Translations under genes and position numbers: made by a program | The notes under the pieces: generated by a model | What the model was told of the DNA's origin: nothing | Seen by the model: the letters and a program-made list of their open reading frames with translations, nothing else | The model's database searches: none | In this document: positions 1-5,015 of the stretch, piece after piece | Layout of the letters: every line of letters begins with the position of its first letter | Position numbering within the stretch: position 1 is the stretch's first letter | NCBI GenBank assembly: GCA_943333015.1 | Contig: CALQRR010000166.1 | Span: forward strand, 1-5,015 | Length of the DNA stretch: 5,015 nucleotides | DNA from: Chitinophaga pinensis | GTDB lineage: Bacteria; Bacteroidota; Bacteroidia; M30B66 | Direction: 5' to 3'

Positions 1-27
1 CTGTTACTTTTTAAAATTCAGCAACAG
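1..27 (-). terminator. Candidate hairpin downstream of the minus-strand gene set
   Basis: Read on the minus strand, CTGTTGCT pairs with AGTAACAG across an 11-base loop. This makes an 8-bp stem with one G-T (G.U in RNA) pair. On the plus strand the same position is an A-C mismatch, so the fold is better in minus-strand RNA, the direction of the three genes to its right. It lies about 40 bases past the stop of the small membrane protein gene. The stem is AT-rich and weak, and any U-tract after it would fall outside the window. It could be a terminator, a processing hairpin or chance. Confidence 0.25.
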
Positions 28-72
28 GCCTTCAGCGCCATTCGCAGCGCATCCCTTTACTCAAGAGTTTAA
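1..72 (+). other. Short open frame entering from the left edge, possible 3' end of a convergent gene
   Basis: The plus-strand frame starting at base 1 is open for 23 codons and ends with TAA at 70-72. Its last residues read AFSAIRSASLYSRV. If real, it would be the C-terminus of a gene converging on the small membrane protein gene, and the two stop codons would overlap, since the minus-strand TAA occupies 69-71. The stretch is too short to judge, and other frames compete. A second plus-strand frame stops at 12-14, and a minus-strand frame stops at 4-6 but has no usable start. Treat this as an edge observation, not an assigned gene. Confidence 0.15.
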
Positions 73-377
73 TGGGAGATTTTCTTCGGACTTTTCCAAG
101 CCGAAATCAGCAAACCAATCCCTACCAGTACATCCACCACATTCCAGAGCGTTCTGCCCAAGGCGATCTTTTGAAAGGGCTGGAACAACAATGCGAGCGC
201 AATATAGACCACGACTTCTGCCGACTGCTTCCGGGCATTTGCCTGAAACGCAAGTACTGCAAACACTATCAGCGCCGTAAACCGTATTCCTTGATAATAG
301 CCATACGGCATAGGAGCCAGGCATAGAAACAGGAGCACAGCCAACAACGTTTTTAGCATTTTTTCCATCAACGGCAT
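69..377 (-). CDS. Small integral membrane protein, DUF6804-like
   Basis: This encodes about 102 residues and looks like an inner-membrane protein of unknown function. Four hydrophobic segments are visible, at roughly residues 8-22, 32-46, 54-67 and 79-93, and the tail is short and basic (KSPKKISH). Conserved-looking motifs are MPYGYYQ (23-29), LLFQPF (63-68) and IALGRTLWN (71-79). I recognise this pattern from memory as that of DUF6804 proteins, which are common in Bacteroidota; that assignment is not verified by a search. The frame stays open upstream to an ATG at 476, but that start would overlap the preceding gene and add a polar, non-conserved extension. ATG at 377 or 368 is therefore preferred; the latter gives 99 residues starting MEKMLKTLL. 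Neither has a Shine-Dalgarno motif. The gene follows the outer-membrane-type gene by 40 bases on the same strand and may share its transcript. Confidence 0.75.
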   Translation of the reverse strand: MPLMEKMLKTLLAVLLFLCLAPMPYGYYQGIRFTALIVFAVLAFQANARKQSAEVVVYIALALLFQPFQKIALGRTLWNVVDVLVGIGLLISAWKSPKKISH

Positions 378-417
378 CTCAAAAGATTGATCAATACTAT
401 ATGCAATCGACGATCTG

Positions 418-1278
418 TTATTTCTTCCCGATTCTGAAATAACCGCCCGCAGTAACATTGAACTGGGCAAACCCAAACTGCTGATCCGCGCGCACGGGGG
501 CTTCGTTGTTCACATAAATATCCGGCAAAATAATCCATCCGGAACGGAGCTGTGGCCGTAAAAAGAAATGCTTCAGAAATCGAAATTCCGGCCCCACGCG
601 CAACGATGCCGAATAACCAGCAACATGGTACTTGTTATCAATACCATACCCATCGGGGTGCTGATTGTCGGCAAATAGATGCACTTCCGTTTTAGGAATC
701 AGGATGCCTGCTGCTGCTGCAGTTTGCCAATAAATGCCCACACGTTCGCGAAATAAATGCGCAATGCGACAGGTATATTCCACATCGGCACTGAGCAAAT
801 TCAAGCCATTGGTATGCTCAAAACGCATCAAATCGCGGGTCAGGTTTACCGGCGTGTGGATGTAGGAACCCGCATAATTGTTAGAGTAATTCTCCGATGG
901 CAACACTACGCCCGACATCGTCACAGGCTGTTCGTTCACCACCACGTATTTCATGTGATCCATCCCCAGCGACACCCCCCAATGTGTATTGATGGTGTAT
1001 CCCAAACGGTAATTGTTTTGCGGAATGGAAAGATGCGTGATGCCAAAATATTCCTTAATCCCAAAAGGCTCCGGGCGATCTTTTGCTTTTACATCGTAAA
1101 AATTAACATCGAATTCTGGTCCCTGAATGTGAATATCACTTAAAGTGTACCACGCGCGGTTATAGCCCCAGGACATCCAAAATTTCCCCGAGTGGTCGAA
1201 ACGTTTTACAGGAACTGTCTCCTGTCCCGCAACACAGATGGAAGCCAACAATGAAAGGGCAAGCATGAATATGCGCAT
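418..1278 (-). CDS. Predicted secreted, beta-rich outer-membrane-type protein of unknown function
   Basis: This encodes 286 residues. The N-terminus is a type I signal peptide: positive MR, hydrophobic core FMLALSLLASICVA, and probable cleavage after VAG at 16-18. Cys15 does not sit in a good lipobox, so a lipoprotein is unlikely. The mature part is rich in alternating aromatic and polar residues, as in beta-barrels, for example GKFWMSWGYNRAWY (31-44), YRLGYTINTHWGVSLGMD (90-107), YSASLRVGPEFRF (222-234) and FNVTAGGYFRI (273-283). The final strand ends close to the C-terminus, which suits a barrel. The pattern near WGYNRAWYTLSDIHI and YDVKAKDR resembles conserved hypothetical proteins of Bacteroidota, from memory. 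No enzyme motif is visible. A run of four GCA/CAG-type codons (708-719 on the plus strand) encodes Ala187-190. The ATG at 1278 is chosen because it gives a complete signal peptide. The gene lies 56 bases after the ABC exporter gene, so co-transcription is plausible. An OmpW-like or other small barrel is possible; the role is not known. Confidence 0.8.
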   Translation of the reverse strand: MRIFMLALSLLASICVAGQETVPVKRFDHSGKFWMSWGYNRAWYTLSDIHIQGPEFDVNFYDVKAKDRPEPFGIKEYFGITHLSIPQNNYRLGYTINTHWGVSLGMDHMKYVVVNEQPVTMSGVVLPSENYSNNYAGSYIHTPVNLTRDLMRFEHTNGLNLLSADVEYTCRIAHLFRERVGIYWQTAAAAGILIPKTEVHLFADNQHPDGYGIDNKYHVAGYSASLRVGPEFRFLKHFFLRPQLRSGWIILPDIYVNNEAPVRADQQFGFAQFNVTAGGYFRIGKK

Positions 1279-1334
1279 GGTTCAATTTTGCTGCGAATAT
1301 AGCGCAAACTTCTCACGCGTAAATATTCCATTTT

Positions 1335-3182
1335 TCATTGATAGCCAGCGGCTTGAAGTTTGAAAAGTGCTGAATAATGACCTGCCTGATGCATTAATTC
1401 TTCATGCGATCCATTTTCTATCAACTCGCCTTTTTGTAAGACCAGAATCCTATCCGCCATGCGCACGGTTGAAAAGCGGTGTGATATGATAAACGCTGTC
1501 TTTCCTTCCGACAATCCCGCAAAGCGTTCAAACACTTCATGTTCAGCCCGAGCATCGAGCGCGGCGGTTGGCTCGTCGAGAATGAGCACTTGGGCATCAC
1601 GCATATAAACGCGTCCAAGTGCAATCTTTTGCCATTGACCGCCGCTCAGGTCAACACCTTCCGCAAACCGTCTTCCAATAACCTGATCATACCCTTTGGG
1701 CAGTGTTTCTACCACCGAATCGGCCAAACTCATACTGGCGGCATGGGCAATCTTGGACTGGTCGAGCTTGTCTGCAATACTGCCGGTCGCAATGTTTAAG
1801 CCCGCAGTCAGCTGAAAGCGCACAAAATCCTGAAAAATAACACCAATCTCTTTTCGGAGATCTTCCGGATCGTAGTCCGATAAAGGATGACCGTCCAGTA
1901 AAATCTGTCCTTCGCTGGGATCATACAAGCGGGCGATGAGTTTTACCAGGGTTGTTTTACCAGAACCATTTTCACCCACCAGCGCAATTTTTTCTCCGGG
2001 TCGAATATGCAGATTCAGGTTCTTCAAGGCCCAACCGGATGCATTTTGATACCTAAACCCAACATTCTCAAACACAAATCCGTCCTTGATAGGATGCGGA
2101 AACGGGAGTGACTTTTTCCCTGCTCGGATCTTCGGTTCTAGTTTGAAAAAAGCGTAGAAATCTTCCAAATACATCGCCCCCTGACTAATGGAAGCAAACC
2201 GGCTCAGCAGCGTTTCCATCAATCCACGCATCCGCGCAAAGGATCCCGAAAGAAACGTCAGATCACCGATGCTTAAACCACCGGCAATGGTCGTCATCAA
2301 TATCACTACATACGCTGCATAGTAACCCACGGTGCTGATGGCCGCCAGCAAAGTGCCCCAACCGGCGCGCTGGATAGACAGACGTTTATTATCGGCATAA
2401 TACCGATCCGATAACACCCGAAAACGGTCCGTGAGAAAGCCTGAAAGTCCAAACAGCTTGACTTCTTTAGCCGTTTCATCACTGGCCGCAGTGAGCCGGA
2501 GATAATCCAGTTCGCGACGTTCGGGGGTAAAGCCATGCACAAGAGAATAGCTGCGTTCGTTGAAATGCGTTTCCCCTAAAAAAGCAGGAATCACGCTCAC
2601 AACAAGTAGCAGGATGAGCCAAGGGTTGAAAATGATCAAACCTGCCGCCAACGAAATAAGAGAAATTACATCTTGAAACTGACTCATCACTTGCGTCATG
2701 AGCACTGTACGGTTAAGCGTTTGCCGGCGTGCCCGTTCGAGTTTATCGTAAAACGTAGCATCTTCAAACTGCTCAATATCGAGTTTGGCAGCATGTTCCA
2801 TCAACCGAATGGAGGAGGAATTGGCAAACAGATCTCCCAAAAGCGCATCGAGCAGGGCTATGAGCCGGTTAAGTAATTCGTTTGTCAGTGCGAGTGCTGC
2901 CTCGGTTGCTACCAGCCACCATAAATGGTTACTGTTACCCGTATTTCCTATATCAATGAGGTGAATCACCTCGTCTACAATCAGCTTTCCTACCAACAAC
3001 AAGCCCAGCGGCATTAAGGACTTGAGAATCCTCAGCGCCAAATTGGCAGCGGTCATTGCCGGATGGGTGTGCCAGATGAGTTTTAAAAAAGGGGGTAGAT
3101 GTTTCAATGAACTCCAGCTTCGGGTGTCATCCTGCATCGGACGACGGTTTCCGCGGAGCAACGTGCGTAATTTCTTAATCAT
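1335..3182 (-). CDS. ABC exporter, fused permease and ATPase (half-transporter)
   Basis: This encodes 615 residues from ATG at 3182. It is a type IV (exporter-fold) ABC half-transporter that would act as a dimer in the inner membrane, using ATP to move an unknown substrate outward. The first ~40 residues are polar and cytosolic. About six membrane helices lie between residues 50 and 315. The ATPase domain spans about 370-605, with A-loop Tyr378 (FRYQ), Walker A GENGSGKT (403-410), Q-loop Gln451 (IFQDF), signature LSGGQ (512-516), Walker B VLILDEP (532-538) with catalytic Glu537, D-loop ALD (541-543) and switch His568 (ISHRFS). All catalytic residues are present, so a homodimer is plausible. 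There is no N-terminal C39 peptidase domain, so it is not a bacteriocin processing exporter of that class. The frame extends six codons upstream to a TTG at 3200 (621 residues). ATG is preferred because neither start has a ribosome-binding motif. The segment TPERRELDYLRLT (225-237 when counted from TTG) is typical, from memory, of a Bacteroidota subgroup with no assigned substrate. It is the first gene of the possible three-gene set and is divergent from the large secreted protein gene. Confidence 0.93.
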   Translation of the reverse strand: MIKKLRTLLRGNRRPMQDDTRSWSSLKHLPPFLKLIWHTHPAMTAANLALRILKSLMPLGLLLVGKLIVDEVIHLIDIGNTGNSNHLWWLVATEAALALTNELLNRLIALLDALLGDLFANSSSIRLMEHAAKLDIEQFEDATFYDKLERARRQTLNRTVLMTQVMSQFQDVISLISLAAGLIIFNPWLILLLVVSVIPAFLGETHFNERSYSLVHGFTPERRELDYLRLTAASDETAKEVKLFGLSGFLTDRFRVLSDRYYADNKRLSIQRAGWGTLLAAISTVGYYAAYVVILMTTIAGGLSIGDLTFLSGSFARMRGLMETLLSRFASISQGAMYLEDFYAFFKLEPKIRAGKKSLPFPHPIKDGFVFENVGFRYQNASGWALKNLNLHIRPGEKIALVGENGSGKTTLVKLIARLYDPSEGQILLDGHPLSDYDPEDLRKEIGVIFQDFVRFQLTAGLNIATGSIADKLDQSKIAHAASMSLADSVVETLPKGYDQVIGRRFAEGVDLSGGQWQKIALGRVYMRDAQVLILDEPTAALDARAEHEVFERFAGLSEGKTAFIISHRFSTVRMADRILVLQKGELIENGSHEELMHQAGHYSALFKLQAAGYQ

Positions 3183-3328
3183 ACGAGTGTTGCTTGGCAA
3201 TTCGCATACCCGTAAGAAAACCGCGCCTCATTGTCAGTCTGTTGAATCGGATACAGTATATTTAGCTTTTTATTTTACTCGGTATTCGATAGCCGCTTAC
3301 CGTTTAATGTTCAGCCTTGTTTTTCTGT
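3183..3328. promoter_or_regulatory. Divergent intergenic region
   Basis: These 146 bases separate the starts of the ABC exporter (leftward) and the large secreted protein (rightward), so both promoters should lie here. The right half is AT-rich, with T-runs near 3265-3275 and 3320-3325. No Shine-Dalgarno motif precedes either start, as is usual in Bacteroidota. I saw no strong inverted repeat that would suggest an operator, and no recognisable riboswitch. No clear -7 box was found for the leftward gene. Confidence 0.55.
3231..3264 (+). promoter_or_regulatory. Candidate Bacteroidota-type promoter for the large secreted protein gene
   Basis: TTG at 3231-3233 and TATATTTA at 3257-3264 are separated by 23 bases. 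This approximates the Bacteroidota sigma-A pattern (TTG, 17-23 bases, TAnnTTTG), with one mismatch in the last base of the -7 box. Transcription would start about 55-60 bases before the ATG at 3329. AT-rich sequence yields such matches by chance, so this is only suggestive. Confidence 0.3.
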
Positions 3329-5015
3329 ATGAAGTACCTTTTTCTCGTTTCACTTTTTCTATTTACATTCTCATCTCAGGCACAATGTCCCGTCGGTGAG
3401 CGTTCTGTAAGTCTGATCGTTACCTCCGATACCTACGGATACGAAGGCTACTGGGAACTCACCCAATCGCCCAATCCGTGTGGTACACAAACCATCGCCT
3501 GGGGTGGAAATCCAACGGTTGGTTGTACCGCAGGTTCTCAAAATCAGGATCCATCTGGATACGGAAATAACCTCACGTTTACCGAAGGGCCTTGGTGTTT
3601 AACCGACTCAGCCTATTATACATTCCATTACCGCGATGACTGGGGCGATGGCGGTTTTCAATTCCGCGTCCTCATCGATGGGCTCATCGCACACGAATTC
3701 AGCGATCCCGGTTTGGGTACCGATTTTACATTTCAGGTCGTTCCGCCACCAGTAAATGATGTGGCGTGTTATACTTGGCTCAACTCTACACTTGTTCAAG
3801 GGCGCTATGTGCAACAAGAACCTGTTGGTTTGAAAGTCCTGTTATTCAATTACGGCGCCGCTACTGTTACCACTGCCGAAATCAGTTATACTGTCAACGG
3901 TGGCGCACCGGTAAGCGGTCTGGTAAGCGGTCTTTCTATTGCGCCATACTCCTCAGCCGCAGTGGTTCATCCAGTGGACTGGGTGCCGAATGCTGACGGA
4001 CTTTATTCCATTGCGTTTTCCGTCGGTTCGGTTAATGGAATGCCCGATGAACAGCCGCTCAACAATACTGCTACTGCGGAGTATGAAGTAGGGCCGGGGC
4101 GACCCGATATGCTGGATGCATATTTGACTGGAACACCCACCTTTTCGGTTATCGCCTCAGCGGCCAATGCGGTTTCGCAACCCACAGATCTCGATTTTCA
4201 TCCACAGCTTACTCAAAAGCAACTTTGGGTGATCAACAAAGGCACCGAAAATACCGGCGGAAGTACTGTCACGATCAACAATACTGGCGAGAGCAATCAA
4301 ACCACCGAACTTCTTCAGGACGGAAATGCCTGGCACTTCATGTCCATACCAACAGGTATTGCGTTTAGTGATAATGGCAATTTTACAACATCACCGGGCG
4401 TTTTCGATGCCAACCACAGCGGGACTTCATCGGCCTTTACCGGGCCTACGTTGTGGTCGAGCGATCCTGCAATTTATGCACAGCCCAGCGGCGGAAACGG
4501 TTCACACATCGACATGCTGCATGAAAGTCCCAACAGTCAGGGTGTTTGCTGGGAAAAGGACAATGCATTCTGGTTGTTCGACGGATTCAATTCGGACATT
4601 GTGCGCTATGATTTTGTGAACGACCACAATGCCGGCAACAGTGACCATTCCGATGCCATCGTGCATCGATACAGCGATACGCCGGTTTTGCGTGATGCAT
4701 CCGGAACGGTGAGTCATCTGGAATTGGATGATGCTAAAACCTGGTTGTATGTGGTGGATAATGGGCATCAACGCGTGTTCAGAATGAACATCACCACGGG
4801 CGTATTTTCAGCGGCATTGCCTGCCTACGGTCCACATGAGATCATGGCTGAATACCTGACCAAGACCGGCTATGTGTGGGAAAATGTGGTCAGCTCCGGT
4901 TTGCAAGATCCTGCGGGAATTGCCCTTTCCGGAAACCGCATGGTCATCACCGATCATCAGACAAACGAAATCATTTTGTACGACATCAGCAGTATGCCAG
5001 CCATCGAATTGCGCC
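3329..5015 (+). CDS. Large secreted multidomain protein with CARDB-like and NHL-like propeller domains (3' end outside window)
   Basis: The frame is open for 562 codons from ATG 3329 to the right edge, so the gene is cut only by the window. Residues 1-19 form a type I signal peptide (MKYLFLVSLFLFTFSSQA). The QAQC sequence after it is a poor lipobox. Residues about 22-137 make a beta-rich domain with Cys51, Cys66 and Cys90 and a DWGDGG motif (104-109) that could bind calcium; similar motifs are common in secreted Bacteroidota proteins. Residues about 142-253 resemble a CARDB-type Ig fold (VGLKVLLFNYGAATV, then PLNNTATAEYEV). From about 284 on come propeller-like strands: DLDFHPQLTQKQLWVINKG, FWLFDGFNSDIVRYDF (414-429), HLELDDAKTWLYVVDNGHQR (463-482) and PAGIALSGNRMVITDH (528-543), the last two NHL-like. 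Between them sits NAWHFMSIPTGIAFSDNGNF (333-352). The protein is probably exported across both membranes or surface-attached, and a type IX C-terminal sorting domain is expected but not visible. A stop at 3305-3307 limits upstream extension. No catalytic residues can be named. Confidence 0.9.
   Translation, partial: MKYLFLVSLFLFTFSSQAQCPVGERSVSLIVTSDTYGYEGYWELTQSPNPCGTQTIAWGGNPTVGCTAGSQNQDPSGYGNNLTFTEGPWCLTDSAYYTFHYRDDWGDGGFQFRVLIDGLIAHEFSDPGLGTDFTFQVVPPPVNDVACYTWLNSTLVQGRYVQQEPVGLKVLLFNYGAATVTTAEISYTVNGGAPVSGLVSGLSIAPYSSAAVVHPVDWVPNADGLYSIAFSVGSVNGMPDEQPLNNTATAEYEVGPGRPDMLDAYLTGTPTFSVIASAANAVSQPTDLDFHPQLTQKQLWVINKGTENTGGSTVTINNTGESNQTTELLQDGNAWHFMSIPTGIAFSDNGNFTTSPGVFDANHSGTSSAFTGPTLWSSDPAIYAQPSGGNGSHIDMLHESPNSQGVCWEKDNAFWLFDGFNSDIVRYDFVNDHNAGNSDHSDAIVHRYSDTPVLRDASGTVSHLELDDAKTWLYVVDNGHQRVFRMNITTGVFSAALPAYGPHEIMAEYLTKTGYVWENVVSSGLQDPAGIALSGNRMVITDHQTNEIILYDISSMPAIELR
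3910..3933 (+). repeat. Perfect tandem 12-bp duplication inside the large secreted protein gene
   Basis: GGTAAGCGGTCT occurs twice back to back. The unit is a multiple of three, so it keeps the frame and gives VSGL twice (residues 195-202) in a loop of the CARDB-like domain. It looks like a recent slippage duplication, and copy number might vary between strains without breaking the gene. Confidence 0.8.

Noticed and set aside
59..68. Inverted repeat ACTCAAGAGT as a terminator
   Set aside because: The stem is only 4 bp with a 2-base loop and has no adjacent U-tract in either direction long enough to act as a terminator.
72..326. Plus-strand open frame of 84 codons
   Set aside because: It lies opposite the small membrane protein gene, whose hydrophobic pattern and motifs are clearly coding. 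The plus-strand product has no recognisable features.
708..719. Four CTG units as a microsatellite
   Set aside because: It is only 12 bases long and encodes Ala187-190 in a beta-rich protein, which is unremarkable without evidence of variation.
757..1143. Plus-strand open frame of 128 codons, rich in His and Arg
   Set aside because: It is antisense to the barrel-like protein gene and has the composition of a shadow frame, with no domain or signal peptide.
1294..1301. TATATTCG on the minus strand as a -7 box for the barrel-like protein gene
   Set aside because: It matches the Bacteroidota -7 box with one mismatch, but no TTG lies at the right distance upstream, and the gene may be read through from the ABC gene.
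1539..1799. Plus-strand open frame antisense to the ATPase domain
   Set aside because: It is a shadow of the strongly supported ABC coding frame, including the Walker B and signature region.
3022..3399. Plus-strand open frame of 125 codons crossing the divergent intergenic region
   Set aside because: It overlaps the 5' end of the ABC gene antisense and the start of the secreted protein gene in another frame. It would span both promoters and shows no coherent protein features.
4326..4771. Alternative frames on both strands within the propeller region
   Set aside because: They sit inside the uninterrupted 562-codon frame that has a signal peptide and domain structure. Their products are His/Met/Arg-rich without motifs.

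Overview
The window most likely comes from a Bacteroidota chromosome. Supporting signs are the absence of Shine-Dalgarno motifs before every credible start, an outer-membrane-type barrel protein, a small DUF6804-like membrane protein typical of that phylum, and a large secreted multidomain protein of the kind exported by the type IX system. Order and genus cannot be fixed from the sequence. Base composition looks even across the window, and I see no insertion sequence, integrase, tRNA, rRNA or CRISPR array.

Layout: bases 1-68 hold no confident gene, but contain a small hairpin and a short open frame running in from the left edge. On the minus strand, three co-directional genes follow in transcription order: an ABC exporter (3182 to 1335), a predicted outer-membrane or periplasmic beta-rich protein (1278 to 418), and a small four-helix membrane protein (377 to 69). 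The gaps between them are 56 and 40 bases, so one transcript is possible. Bases 3183-3328 form a divergent intergenic region. From 3329 to the right edge, the plus strand carries one uninterrupted open frame of 562 codons that has no stop in the window.

The plus-strand gene encodes a signal peptide, a cysteine-containing beta domain with a DWGDGG motif, a CARDB-like immunoglobulin-fold domain and an NHL-like beta-propeller. Its C-terminus, where a type IX sorting domain would be expected, lies outside the window.

How the genes work together: the minus-strand set is an inner-membrane exporter, a probable outer-membrane protein and a small membrane protein. Any functional link is inferred only from proximity. 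The ABC exporter carries every motif needed for ATP hydrolysis, but its substrate is unknown. I found no convincing novel defence, mobile or RNA-based system. The most interesting item is the uncharacterised propeller protein.
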